A stretch of 35,891 nt of DNA from Akkermansiaceae bacterium (GCA_025363295.1 JANYEC010000003.1:1-35891); one strand, 5' to 3'; shown: positions 1-8,392, counted from the first letter of the stretch. Program-made: numbers and translations. Notes: generated from the sequence alone by a model not told the origin.

Positions 1-47
1 TCGAACTTGGATTTTGTGTCGTAACCAAATCATAAGCCTCGAATTTC

Positions 48-88
48 GGGCATGGGAGTCTTTTCGGGCTTCCATGCCCACTTTTTTC
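48..88 (+). terminator. Rho-independent terminator
   Basis: GGGCATGG at 48-55 pairs with CCATGCCC at 72-79, with a partly paired inner stem, and is followed by a run of six T at 82-87. The orientation suits a plus-strand gene ending left of the window. Confidence 0.65.
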
Positions 89-141
89 CGCTGCTAACAC
101 ATTGTCCCACAAGGACTCACGAAGTCTGGGACAGGCTCTAA

Positions 142-171
142 ATAGGGCCAGCGTAGATAGGGTCAGCGTAA
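142..171. repeat. Tandem 15-bp direct repeat
   Basis: Two adjacent 15-bp copies (142-156 and 157-171) share the form ATAGGGYCAGCGTA with one internal mismatch and a differing last base. They lie just beyond the stop codon of the minus-strand lipoprotein gene. No function is evident. Confidence 0.6.
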
Positions 172-203
172 ACGAATTCACATCTTTGAAATATTTACTG
201 GCT

Positions 204-593
204 TTATTTTGCCCCCATTGACCAATTCTTGGACCCGGACCTGATATCCCAGTAGGTGTATGAATCCTTCATACTTAGTCTTGGCACGGACAATTTGTCT
301 GTGTGGCTTTCTAAGTCCTCCCATCTTGGAAATAAGGAGAATTTTCCACTCTTGGTATCCAGTGCAAAAAATTCATCACGCTTATTGTCAACCCAACCAT
401 ATACGTGAGGTCCTGAAACCATGAACTGCGAAATCTGATCTTTGATGATCTGAAAACCTTTGGGATCTTGGAGCAATATCTTTCCATGATCGTTCAAACT
501 ATAACCATTCGGTAGATTAACTGACTTCCGACCGCAGGAAATGAGAATGCAAGCCGCCGCGATGAATAAACTTTGGTAGATGGAGGTCTTCAT
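204..593 (-). CDS. Putative lipoprotein of unknown function
   Basis: This 129-residue protein begins with a positively charged start, a hydrophobic stretch and a lipobox ending LISC-G near residue 20. It is therefore probably lipid-anchored after signal peptidase II cleavage. The mature part is soluble, rich in Lys, Asp and Trp, and contains repeated short 'GYSLND', 'VYGWVDNK' and 'FFALDTKSGKFSLF' stretches that resemble beta strands of a small propeller or WD-like fold. I do not recognise a named family. Its ATG overlaps the TGA of the upstream small ORF in an ATGA arrangement, which suggests translational coupling. Base composition is AT-richer than most of the window, so it may be accessory DNA. 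Confidence 0.7.
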   Translation of the reverse strand: MKTSIYQSLFIAAACILISCGRKSVNLPNGYSLNDHGKILLQDPKGFQIIKDQISQFMVSGPHVYGWVDNKRDEFFALDTKSGKFSLFPRWEDLESHTDKLSVPRLSMKDSYTYWDIRSGSKNWSMGAK

Positions 594-793
594 TTTCTTT
601 TATATATCGAGGCCTTGCATTCGCTACCGGGAGCGCTTCTCTGCATGCTGACAGGGAAGCGAGTGGCGATTGTTTTGGCTCGTCTCCGGCTCTTCAATTC
701 ATGGGCGTCAATGACTTCATTCTCTTGCATGAATCTGAATAGATGATTCCAGCGGATGCCAGCGCGTTCAAGATGGATTGATGGGGAAACCAT
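590..793 (-). CDS. Small basic protein, hypothetical
   Basis: This is a 67-residue ORF rich in Arg and Lys with no recognisable domain. The only support is positional. It starts two bases after the stop of the upstream membrane-protein remnant, and its TGA overlaps the ATG of the lipoprotein gene by the ATGA arrangement. Such tight packing is typical of real operons, but the composition could also be that of a degraded reading frame. It may be a genuine small gene or a leftover of a longer disrupted one. Confidence 0.35.
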   Translation of the reverse strand: MVSPSIHLERAGIRWNHLFRFMQENEVIDAHELKSRRRAKTIATRFPVSMQRSAPGSECKASIYKRK

Positions 794-795
794 GC

Positions 796-1139
796 TTAAT
801 TACGACACATCAAAATCGACCCGATCTGGCCAAATTGTGCGATCAAGAAGATAGCGATCATTAACGCCAAGGTGATCTGCCCCACCCTGTAATTTGCTCG
901 GGTAGTATTGGGTTGGCGTCCAATCCATGTCCGTAACGCCCAAGCAGAGAATCCGATGAGCGCGAGAAAACGATGAATATTCAGAGATGCGAAACGCCCG
1001 TTGCCTAAAAGAGGGAGATTCCGAAAAGAACCGTGGGTTTTCCACTGAATGACGAGGGGGCGATCATTACTTGGTCTTGGGCACGGAGGATTAGGAAAAT
1101 TTCGTGCTTGGAGGCATTCCCTTTAACGTATTTCCGCAT
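796..1139 (-). pseudogene. Probable frameshifted small membrane protein gene
   Basis: Two minus-strand frames together look like one gene. An ATG at 1139 opens a frame encoding MRKYVKGNASKHEIFLILRA and onward, which stops after about 44 residues. A second frame, open across the same place and ending at the TAA at 796-798, encodes a plausible membrane protein end: a hydrophobic run around 'FLALIGFSAWALRTW' and a second hydrophobic segment 'ITLALMIAIFLIAQFG'. That second frame has no good start of its own, which suggests a single-base insertion or deletion between about 1000 and 1060. The family is not recognised. The longer in-frame alternative at 800-1045 has no membrane character and is probably a shadow. 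Confidence 0.4.
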
Positions 1140-1325
1140 TTTAGGTCATGAAGCAAGCTCATCGCGGATTGTCTGACTACCTATTCTAGGCCGTCCGAGC
1201 GCTGTCGAACTGACCGATTTTGTTACGCAAGGAAATTGGATTTTGGACAGCTACCGCCGTGGTTGATTTTCCCTATTGCCAAACCTGTGGAAGTCGGTTT
1301 AGGTTTCGCCCGCCGCAGGCAAAAA
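1140..1325. other. Intergenic stretch upstream of tRNA-Gln
   Basis: I see no convincing gene here. The tRNA promoter presumably lies in this stretch but I could not pick a reliable -35/-10 pair. Confidence 0.4.
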
Positions 1326-1395
1326 GCCTCATAGTGTAATGGTAACACCGCAGATTTTGATTCTGTTATTCAAGGTTCGAGCCCTTGTGAGGCTA
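1326..1395 (+). tRNA. tRNA-Gln (anticodon TTG)
   Basis: The acceptor stem GCCTCAT (1326-1332) pairs with GTGAGGC (1387-1393). The D arm contains AATGGTAA. The anticodon arm CAGA-TTTTGAT-TCTG presents TTG, which reads CAA. The T arm carries the GGTTCGAGCC loop sequence. CCA is not encoded, so it would be added by CCA-adding enzyme. Confidence 0.9.
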
Positions 1396-1457
1396 CTTTC
1401 ATGACTCCGGCGAGGGAATGAATTGTAAATTTCCTAGAAGCGGGCAGGTTTTGCGCC

Positions 1458-2612
1458 GTGATTGATCTTGATGCGAATGCGACGACGCCATTGCTGCCGG
1501 AGGTGCTCGATGTGATGTTGCCGTGGCTGCGGGATGGCTATGCGAACCCCTCGGGGGCTTATGCGGGAGCCAAATTGGCGCGAAATGCGATTGATCACGC
1601 ACGCGAACAGGTCGCGGATTTGATAGGGGCGGATCCGTCTGAAATTATTTTTACGGGCGGCGGGACGGAGAGTGTAAATACGGCGCTGCGGTCGCTGGAT
1701 TCGCTGGTGGGGGAGGGGGCCGCACTCGTGTCTTCCATTGAACATAGTGCGGTGCTCCGATGTGTGGAAAATCTGGCGAGAGAGGTGGCGATGATCCCGG
1801 TGACCTCGGGCGGACGCATAGACATCGCCGCTTTAAACATGGCCTTAGAGGGTGCTGCTTATGTTTCTCTCATGGCCGCAAACAATGAAACGGGCGTGAT
1901 CCAACCGCTGAGGGAAGTTATCGAAGTAGCCCACGGGAAGGGACTGCCCGTGCATTCAGACGCGATCCAAGCGGTTGGGAAAATTCCACTGAACGTGCGT
2001 GAGCTGGGAGTCGATTTGCTTTCTCTATCCGCTCATAAATTTCATGGTCCCAAGGGTGTGGGAGCTTTGTATGTGAAGTCCGGCCTGCGTTTTGAGCCGT
2101 TATTTCATGGCGGCGGTCAAGAATCCGGGAGGCGCAGTGGCACGGAAAATACGGCGGGAATTGTGGCAATGGGAGCTGCGGCGGAGTGTGCGAAACCTTT
2201 TCTAACGAATATTACTTCGTTATTAGCGATGCGGGATACGTTCGAGCAAACCGTGTTAGCCGAAGTTTCTGGGGTGACGCCGAATGGCGACCCAGCGCAG
2301 CGGTTACCTAACACGAGCCACCTTTCGTTTGATGGCTGCGATGCGGCGGGTCTTTTGATTCTGCTAGATGAGGCGGGCGTGGCATGTTCCGCCGGGTCCG
2401 CGTGTATGACTGGGAAGCAGCGGCCATCTCACGTTCAGTTAGCGATGGGAATTCCTGAAGGGCGGGCGAGAAGCAGCTTACGGATCAGTTTTTCGCGGCT
2501 CAACACTCTGGCAGACGCTGTGGCCGCAGCACAGGTGGTGAGACGCGCGGTGGAGAAACTGCGCCGGGTGCAGGGAACCGGGGTGGGTCCAGTGGTGGTG
2601 TATTCTCCGTGA
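1458..2612 (+). CDS. Cysteine desulfurase (NifS/IscS-type, class V aminotransferase)
   Basis: This is a PLP enzyme that converts cysteine to alanine and passes sulfur as a persulfide to Fe-S cluster or thionucleotide assembly. The N-terminus 'DLDANATTPLLPEV' is the family hallmark. 'TGGGTESVN' binds cofactor phosphate, 'SLSAHKFHGPKGVGALY' contains the PLP lysine, and 'RSGTENTAG' and 'CSAGSAC' (with the persulfide cysteine) are also present. The length of 384 residues fits the family. Translation starts at a GTG, as no upstream ATG keeps the DLDANAT start. No iscU or other isc/suf gene is adjacent, so its sulfur acceptor cannot be told. It is convergent with the kinase gene, with only 9 bp between stops. 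The NifS and IscS subtypes are not separated here. Confidence 0.93.
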   Translation: MIDLDANATTPLLPEVLDVMLPWLRDGYANPSGAYAGAKLARNAIDHAREQVADLIGADPSEIIFTGGGTESVNTALRSLDSLVGEGAALVSSIEHSAVLRCVENLAREVAMIPVTSGGRIDIAALNMALEGAAYVSLMAANNETGVIQPLREVIEVAHGKGLPVHSDAIQAVGKIPLNVRELGVDLLSLSAHKFHGPKGVGALYVKSGLRFEPLFHGGGQESGRRSGTENTAGIVAMGAAAECAKPFLTNITSLLAMRDTFEQTVLAEVSGVTPNGDPAQRLPNTSHLSFDGCDAAGLLILLDEAGVACSAGSACMTGKQRPSHVQLAMGIPEGRARSSLRISFSRLNTLADAVAAAQVVRRAVEKLRRVQGTGVGPVVVYSP

Positions 2613-2621
2613 AAGAATTAC

Positions 2622-4946
2622 TCAGTTTTTGCTGCGGAGACGGTTGAGCGTTTGTTCCGCGACCTGGATCACGGTGGCATCGTTGGCAGTGTTTTTCGCA
2701 ATGGCAGAAATCAATTGGTAGGCCCATGTTTCGCTTCCGTAGTCGGCCAGTCCGCCAATGAGTTTCTTTTGCTGATCTGCGGTTTTCGCTTGCGCGGCGA
2801 GTTTGGTCCAAAGCGCTTCGATGACTTCCGGCTTGCGACTATCTCTGGGCTCAGCCGCAAAAAGAAGGGCGGAATCGAATGCCAAGCCCGAGAGCTGTGC
2901 ATCCTTTGACGTAGCTAAAAGATCGAGAAGAATCGGATAGGCGGATTCGTCTGTCCACACGGCGAGCGCGGAAATGGCGGCGCTTTTGCTTTGTAGCTCG
3001 GGGCTGTTGAGGGAACTTTTGACCAGCATCATCGCTTGGTCTCCACCACAGCGGGCAAGCAGTCTGAGCACGGACTCGCGCACTTTCATATTGGATCCAT
3101 TGATATATGCGGAGCCTAACTGGCCACTGAGCGCATCACGGTGCGCGATCTTCCTGATGATTTCCGCAAGGGCTTCCTCAGACGCCTTGCGAATGTCATC
3201 ATTGGCGGTAGTCTGAACCACATCTAATAGCTTTGGGAACTGATCCTCTGTCGCGGTGTAGCGGATCGCTTGCACAGCTGCGGCTGCGAGTGCGGGGTTG
3301 TTAGCTGCGAGCGCGTATTCCAACAGGGCGGGGGCTGCTGCGAGGCTCTTGCGTTTACGGAGCACTTCGCGAATCAGATTTCGTCTAACGTCTGCGGGTA
3401 GTTCCGGGCGTTTGAGAGTGAAGGTCGCGATGATGCCATCCACATCGGTGGAATCCCCTGCTTTGGCCTTGGCGAGGGCTTTGTAAAGAAGCGGATCCTG
3501 CGCGGTGGCCTCAGTGGTGGTGGCCTTGAGAAGGATATCGAGCTTGGTCTTATCGACGGTTAGTTCAGTGGTTTCCTTTTTGCCAGCGGTGGCCAGCATT
3601 TCATCATAGAGCAGCTTATTTCCGTCCTTATGGGTCAATTTGAAAATCACAAGGCTCAACGCTAGGACACAAACTCCAATTGCGATGACGATGTTAGTTT
3701 TCTGGCGCTTGCTGAATTTTGGCTTTTTGTGTTGCAGAAACTCTGGAGGAATTGCGGTGGTAGCGACGACATAGAGTGGCCCCGTGTGACTGGGTGCAGG
3801 TTGGGGTTTCTGAAGCGGTTGAGGCTCGTTATAAACGCTCGGTTTCGACCCTTCCGGTGGCTTGAGAGCTTGGGGAGCGGAGGTGGTTTTCACGGCCCCG
3901 GCATGTGTTAGCAGTGTGGTCGGTGGGGCCACAGTCGGGATTGGGACCGAACCGGTGTGAACCACATGCTTGGTCGTTTGGCCCAGTGGATTGCGAGCCA
4001 CGGGCGTGCTGGGCCGGGGAATACGAATGGGCTGCGGGCCGCCTCCGCGAATCACCAGGGGCGCACGCTGGGTGGATTGGGCGGGTGGTGCCGTTCCTAA
4101 ACTTAATTTTGGGTTAGGAACCTTATCGTTTTGAAGGAAGACGTGCAGTGCTTCTCGCGCCGATGCGGGGCGATCTGCAGCCTGCCGGTTGATGTGCCAC
4201 ATGATCCAGTCACAGGCCCAGATGGGAATGTTCGGCCGGATCTCTTGGATCGGTGTGACTGCATGTTGCAAGTGGGCGGTCATTACCTCGTGCCCAGTTT
4301 CCCCATTAAATGGATAGTGACCAGTTAGTGCCTGATAGTAAACGCAGCCGAGTGCATACATATCAGTCCTTGCGTCTAACGGGACACGTTCAAATTGTTC
4401 GGGAGCCATGAAAAAGATCGAGCCGAAGACGGCCTCTAACTCCTCGATATCCTCTTTCGACTGCGTGTGTGTTAGGGTCGCTAATCCGAAGTCCACGATC
4501 TTCACTTGAAATTTTCCCGACGGCAGCCAAGTGAGCATCAAGTTAGACGGCTTGAGGTCGCTGTGGATCAAATCGAGCTCCTGCGCTGCGATCAAGGCCT
4601 CTTGGGTTTGTAGGGCGAGTTCACGGAAGTCCTGCCAAGTCAAAGGAGCCGTTTCTATCAGTTCATCGAGTGTTTTTCCGCTGATCAACTCCATGACTAC
4701 ATAAGGGCCGTCCTCATCCGCGCCCACATCGTAAATCGTGACGATGTGCGGGTGTTGCAGCGAAGCTAGAGCACCCGCTTCTTTGATCAATTGGCGGGTG
4801 GATTCTTCCTGGAGTTCGGGGTCGTTGGCGGTGAGGGAGATGCGTTTGATCGCCACTTCACGGTTCATCCGCGTGTCATATCCCCGGTAAACGGCACCAA
4901 GGCCTCCTTGGCCAATCTTTCCGCGAATTTCGTAACGTTCTTCCAT
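2622..4946 (-). CDS. Membrane-anchored Ser/Thr protein kinase with C-terminal helical repeats
   Basis: This 774-residue protein has an N-terminal Hanks-type kinase domain (about 5-265): Gly-rich loop GQGGLGAVY, catalytic Lys34 in 'VAIKRI', catalytic loop 'IHSDLKPSN' with Asp130, 'VDFGLA' with Asp152, and 'APEQ' near 177. The catalytic loop reads HSD, not HRD, so this is a non-RD kinase, a class often not dependent on activation-loop phosphorylation. A Pro-rich linker (about 275-400) leads to one membrane segment (about 416-434). The rest (about 480-774) is Ala/Leu-rich and helical, with 'LLDVVQTTANDDIRKASEEALAEI'-like units resembling HEAT repeats, probably a periplasmic protein-binding or sensor domain. 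It stands alone and is divergent from the HAD gene. The substrate is unknown. Confidence 0.9.
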   Translation of the reverse strand: MEERYEIRGKIGQGGLGAVYRGYDTRMNREVAIKRISLTANDPELQEESTRQLIKEAGALASLQHPHIVTIYDVGADEDGPYVVMELISGKTLDELIETAPLTWQDFRELALQTQEALIAAQELDLIHSDLKPSNLMLTWLPSGKFQVKIVDFGLATLTHTQSKEDIEELEAVFGSIFFMAPEQFERVPLDARTDMYALGCVYYQALTGHYPFNGETGHEVMTAHLQHAVTPIQEIRPNIPIWACDWIMWHINRQAADRPASAREALHVFLQNDKVPNPKLSLGTAPPAQSTQRAPLVIRGGGPQPIRIPRPSTPVARNPLGQTTKHVVHTGSVPIPTVAPPTTLLTHAGAVKTTSAPQALKPPEGSKPSVYNEPQPLQKPQPAPSHTGPLYVVATTAIPPEFLQHKKPKFSKRQKTNIVIAIGVCVLALSLVIFKLTHKDGNKLLYDEMLATAGKKETTELTVDKTKLDILLKATTTEATAQDPLLYKALAKAKAGDSTDVDGIIATFTLKRPELPADVRRNLIREVLRKRKSLAAAPALLEYALAANNPALAAAAVQAIRYTATEDQFPKLLDVVQTTANDDIRKASEEALAEIIRKIAHRDALSGQLGSAYINGSNMKVRESVLRLLARCGGDQAMMLVKSSLNSPELQSKSAAISALAVWTDESAYPILLDLLATSKDAQLSGLAFDSALLFAAEPRDSRKPEVIEALWTKLAAQAKTADQQKKLIGGLADYGSETWAYQLISAIAKNTANDATVIQVAEQTLNRLRSKN

Positions 4947-5184
4947 AGTCTAAAGACGCTTTAGCGTGCGGAAAACAATGCCCGTGGGCAATCACGAAAA
5001 AATCGACTCAAGGCGATGCCGTTGCTTGATGCAGGTAACTCATGCAATTCCGTTTATTTCTAAAGTCGGTAGCAAGGAGTGGACTGTGAGCCTTCACGAT
5101 GAAAACAGTTTTCATGGTCTCATGCGAAATTTCTCTATGACAGCCTTGCCAAGTCCGCTTTCTAACTCTAAGTCGTGCCCCTCA

Positions 5185-5802
5185 ATGGCAACCATCGGTC
5201 CTTTCACCTTCCCAGTAAACGGTTTTGACGCAGTCATTTTTGATTGTGACGGCACATTGGTCGATTCGATGCCGGCCCATTTTGATGCTTGGTGTGAGGC
5301 TCTCGCGCTTTACGGCGCGGGCGGCGTTTTCAAAGAGGATGTGTTTTTTGCCATGGGTGGCAGGCCCACGCTCGACATTGTTGTCGAACTCAATGACGAG
5401 TATAATCTCCATCTCGATCCGGCCGCAGTTGCCTTTGCCAAGCGTGAAGCATTTTTGAAGCGTTTGAATACTGTAACCCTCATCGAGGAAGTGGCGAATT
5501 TTGCGGAATCCCTGCGCGGAAAAGTTCCCATGGCGATTGCGACAGGTGGCTCGCGCATGGTGGTCGAAAAGACGCTGAAAATCGTCGGGGTTTCCGATTG
5601 GTTTGATGAAGTCGTCACCGCTGATGACGTGGCAGAGGGCAAGCCAGCGCCTGATATTTTCCTTCGCGCCGCGCACTTGCTCGGCGTCGCGCCTTCCAAG
5701 TGCTTGGCGTTGGAAGACGCACCTGCCGGAATTCTCGCCGCCCAGCGCGCGGGAATGCAGGTGATCGCAATCCCGACGCCTTTGGTTACGACGGTGGCGT
5801 AA
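5185..5802 (+). CDS. HAD-superfamily phosphatase/phosphoglucomutase-like
   Basis: This is a haloacid-dehalogenase hydrolase of subfamily IA. Motif I is 'DCDGTLVDS', with the nucleophile and acid/base Asp residues. A helical cap follows. Motif II is the Thr in 'AIATGG', motif III the Lys in 'EGKPAPDIF', and motif IV is 'ALEDAPAGILAAQRAGM'. This resembles YqaB/beta-phosphoglucomutase-type enzymes acting on small sugar phosphates, but the substrate cannot be assigned. The frame is open from an ATG at 4966. The first 73 codons look non-coding, and homologues start close to motif I, so I take the ATG at 5185 (206 residues). It could be transcribed with the downstream truC-like gene, 79 bp away. 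Confidence 0.88.
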   Translation: MATIGPFTFPVNGFDAVIFDCDGTLVDSMPAHFDAWCEALALYGAGGVFKEDVFFAMGGRPTLDIVVELNDEYNLHLDPAAVAFAKREAFLKRLNTVTLIEEVANFAESLRGKVPMAIATGGSRMVVEKTLKIVGVSDWFDEVVTADDVAEGKPAPDIFLRAAHLLGVAPSKCLALEDAPAGILAAQRAGMQVIAIPTPLVTTVA

Positions 5803-5881
5803 GCGCAGCTCAGGATTCATGCGGGGTGGATTGCTCCTTTATTCTAACGGGGCTCGTGATTGTGGTCCTTGTCATTGATTT

Positions 5882-6565
5882 ATGGTGCCACTTCCCATTC
5901 TCTATCAAGACGAGTTTCTCGTGGCCATTGATAAGCCTGCCGGAATGATTGTCCACCCCGGCCGCGAAGTGGAGGAATCGAAATGGATCGCGATGAAGCG
6001 TCTGCGCGATCAACTCGACCGGCGGGTTTTTCCGGTCCATCGTCTGGATCGCCCGACCTCGGGCGTGCTGCTCTTCGCCCTCGACAAGCAGACAGCGGGC
6101 CTCGCCCAGCAGGCTTTCGAACTCCGCAAAGTGGCGAAGACCTACTATGCCATCGTCTGTGGAAATGCGCCGGAGCGGTGGATCTGTGAAACGCCGTTGA
6201 GCAGTCAAGCGGGTGATGCCTTGCTTGCCGCAAAAACCTCTTTCGAACGCTTGTCAGTGACGTCCGAATCCTTTTTGTCTGTTGATCCAGCCTTCACTCT
6301 ATCACTTCTCAAAGTGACTCCGGCAACGGGTCGGTTCCACCAAATCCGCCGACATTTGTTGGAGGCGGGATTCCCGATCATAGGTGATTTTCGCTACGCG
6401 GGAATGGAGCGCAGCCACGCATTCGGTGAAATGCTAGGGATAGGCACTCGTATGCTGCTTCAGTCTAAAGTTCTTGAGCTAGAACATCCTCGAATCGGTG
6501 AGTGGCTGAAGATCGTGGCACCTTCCGATCGGGATTTTGTCAGATTTTTCCCTGATGTGTTTTGA
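5882..6565 (+). CDS. truC: tRNA pseudouridine synthase, TruC-like (RluA family)
   Basis: This enzyme isomerises uridine to pseudouridine in RNA. The motif 'VHRLDRPTSGVLLFAL' carries the catalytic Asp. The 'HRLDRPTSG' version and the short length (227 residues), without an S4 domain, favour TruC, which modifies U65 of tRNAs, over RluA/RluC/RluD. 'LLKVTPATGRFHQIRRHL' and 'PIIGDFRYA' are the conserved C-terminal motifs. The start ATG at 5882 places 'YQDEFLVAIDKPAGMIVHPG' at the expected N-terminus. The exact substrate is inferred by motif resemblance only. Confidence 0.88.
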   Translation: MVPLPILYQDEFLVAIDKPAGMIVHPGREVEESKWIAMKRLRDQLDRRVFPVHRLDRPTSGVLLFALDKQTAGLAQQAFELRKVAKTYYAIVCGNAPERWICETPLSSQAGDALLAAKTSFERLSVTSESFLSVDPAFTLSLLKVTPATGRFHQIRRHLLEAGFPIIGDFRYAGMERSHAFGEMLGIGTRMLLQSKVLELEHPRIGEWLKIVAPSDRDFVRFFPDVF

Positions 6566-6625
6566 GGGAGGTAACAAACTTCCCATCAGAATCTATCGGA
6601 TCGAATGTAACGGTCACAACCCAAT

Positions 6626-6889
6626 CTAGTAAGCCATCTCGAGCTCGCGCTCGGCATTTGCCTTAGCTTCCGCTTCCAGCTCAGCTTCAAAATCTGCCTC
6701 CAGCTTGGCTTGGATGTCTGCTTCGCTCATTTTAGCGGCCTCTTGAGCTGCTTGCTCAGCCGCCTCTTCCTCAGCGGTCTGCAGGGCATCGAGCTTTTCA
6801 GCCCTCGCGTCCTCGCGGGCCATCCGCTTATCCAGCTTCTTTTGTTCCCGCTCCCGGCGTTTCTGGTCTTTGCTTGGTGTGAAGGCCAT
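6626..6889 (-). CDS. Small highly charged coiled-coil protein, hypothetical
   Basis: This 87-residue protein is almost entirely Glu, Ala, Lys and Arg. A basic N-terminal third ('KDQKRREREQKKLDKRMARED') is followed by an acidic Ala/Glu-rich part, a pattern of a long single helix or coiled coil. There is no signal peptide, membrane segment or cysteine. It stands alone between the truC-like gene and the YdeI-like gene. The function is unknown. The consistent helical pattern over the whole frame argues that it is a real gene. Confidence 0.6.
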   Translation of the reverse strand: MAFTPSKDQKRREREQKKLDKRMAREDARAEKLDALQTAEEEAAEQAAQEAAKMSEADIQAKLEADFEAELEAEAKANAERELEMAY

Positions 6890-7048
6890 TGGTCAATCTT
6901 TTGGTGGTTGGTGTTACAGGTTGATCCTGCTCCTTTCGGAAGTGACATACATCACTGCGCGTTCCCATACGTTTTGATTGTCTCACGAAGCAATAGAAAA
7001 TTAAAAAATTGAGCAAAAAACGATCGAATGGGGCTAATCACTGCGCTC

Positions 7049-7699
7049 TCACAGTCTCGCTGACGGCAGAAATTTATGCGATCCATCGCAGGAGGGGAGC
7101 CTTTTGGAAAGCCCGCAAGTGCAGTCATTCAAGCCCTTTCCGCAAAGGATTTGCGGCATGCATTTCTCGATTCTCGACTCCCGAGTTTTGGATTGTTTCG
7201 GTGCCGCAAAATGAAGGAGGTAGGCTCGCTGGCGACCCGAAGTGAGCGCTTCAAAAGCGGCTTTCAAAACAGGAACCTCCGCCATTTTTTTCTCAAACTC
7301 TTCAGGCATCGCAAATTCCGAAAGCTCTTTGTAAACCACTTTTACCCCAGCGACTTCCACTTCGATGGCTTCTCGGATATAGTCTTTCAAGACGGTTTCC
7401 AACCCAGCGATTTCCGCGACATTGGTGAATTTGATCCAGCGGCCCGCCTGCGTATTTTCGCCGGGTTGGAGGAGAATTTTGCGGGGGTCGCTCAAAAGGA
7501 CTCCCTTGAAAAAGCTCAGCACACAGCATTCTTTCAGGCAGTTGATTCCGACGATGTTAGTTTTCTCGAAAGTGTAGCAGGGAATGCCCCACTTCAGTTC
7601 TTCAGTTAGACCACAGTCGAGAATAATTCTTCTCAATTTTTTGAGTTCCTTCTGCCACTTCGTGACTTCGCTCAGATACTCATCAACCTTGGAATTCAT
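7049..7699 (-). CDS. YdeI/OmpD-associated family protein with C-terminal CDGSH-like iron-sulfur motif
   Basis: The N-terminal half (about 1-120) is a DUF1801-type domain: 'WQKELKKLRRIILDCGLTEELKWGIPCYTF', then 'IVGINCLKECCVLSFFKGVLLSDP'. The next part is the YdeI C-terminal helical region ('MPEEFEKKMAEVPVLKAAFEALTSGRQRAYLLHFAAPKQSKTRESRIEKCMPQIL'). The last about 25 residues read CTCGLSKRLPSCDGSH, which matches the CDGSH consensus C-X-C-X2-S-X3-P-X-C-D-G-S-H that holds a 2Fe-2S cluster through three Cys and one His. The role of YdeI proteins is poorly known; some are linked to resistance to membrane-active peptides. The tail suggests a redox or Fe-S function. The gene stands alone. Confidence 0.85.
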   Translation of the reverse strand: MNSKVDEYLSEVTKWQKELKKLRRIILDCGLTEELKWGIPCYTFEKTNIVGINCLKECCVLSFFKGVLLSDPRKILLQPGENTQAGRWIKFTNVAEIAGLETVLKDYIREAIEVEVAGVKVVYKELSEFAMPEEFEKKMAEVPVLKAAFEALTSGRQRAYLLHFAAPKQSKTRESRIEKCMPQILCGKGLNDCTCGLSKRLPSCDGSHKFLPSARL

Positions 7700-7873
7700 C
7701 TAGTTACTAAGAATATAAGGAGTTTAGTTTTTAAACGCGGATTGCCAAGAACCGTTCGATGTGCCTTGAGGCGGAAACTAATAACGCAGCGCTTTGCCAC
7801 ATCGGTAGGGTTTCTCCTACTGGCATGGATCGATTCTTTTCCATAACTTGAATTGTTAACAAGAATTAGATTG

Positions 7874-8392
7874 ATGAAAGTTAAAAAAACGCTGACTCAC
7901 CGAGCCGTAATGTTTCAAACTGAGAACGACATTCCACAGGCGTGTCGCATCAAACTCAACGCGCTGATGAACATGCGGCTCGCATCCGCATTGGACTTAC
8001 AGCTCCAGTTAAAACAAGCGCATTGGAATGTGAAGGGACCTAACTTTATCGGCTTGCATGAACTTTTCGACACCATCGACGAAGCGGTTGAGAACTACGT
8101 GGACATGATTGCCGAAAGGATCGTGCAGCTTGGCGGCGTGGCGGAGGGCACAGTGCGCGTCGCTGCCTCACGTTCGCAACTTGTGGAGTATCCGCTCCAC
8201 ATTGCAAGTGGGCCAGACCATGTGGCGGCGGTTTCCCATGCACTCGCAACCTTCGGCGCCGAGGCTCGCGGAACCATCAAAGAAGCGGACGATCTCGAAG
8301 ACGCCGCAACGGCCGACCTTTTCACCGAAGTCACCCGCGGCATCGACAAATGGCTATGGTTTGTGGAAGCCCACGCCCAGTCCGTGAAGTGA
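7874..8392 (+). CDS. dps: Dps-family ferritin-like DNA-binding protein
   Basis: Dps forms 12-subunit shells that oxidise and store iron with hydrogen peroxide, protecting DNA. The signature region 'KQAHWNVKGPNFIGLHELFDTIDEAVENYVDMIAER' contains the His, Asp and Glu ligands of the inter-subunit ferroxidase site. A second conserved part is 'DLEDAATADLFTEVTRGIDKWLWFVEAH'. The basic N-terminus (K-V-K-K and H-R) could contact DNA. The frame is open from a TTG at 7853, but I prefer the ATG at 7874 (173 residues). The gene is monocistronic. An OxyR or Fur site was not found by eye. Confidence 0.93.
   Translation: MKVKKTLTHRAVMFQTENDIPQACRIKLNALMNMRLASALDLQLQLKQAHWNVKGPNFIGLHELFDTIDEAVENYVDMIAERIVQLGGVAEGTVRVAASRSQLVEYPLHIASGPDHVAAVSHALATFGAEARGTIKEADDLEDAATADLFTEVTRGIDKWLWFVEAHAQSVK

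Noticed and set aside
800..1045. An 81-codon minus-strand ORF
   Set aside because: Another frame over the same bases encodes plausible membrane helices and ends in a tighter operon junction, so this frame is probably a shadow.
4966..5184. N-terminal 73-codon extension of the HAD gene
   Set aside because: It shows no family resemblance, and the ATG at 5185 lies at the normal distance from motif I.
5182..5820. Long minus-strand ORF of 212 codons opposite the HAD gene
   Set aside because: It is the antisense shadow of a gene with clear motifs on the plus strand.
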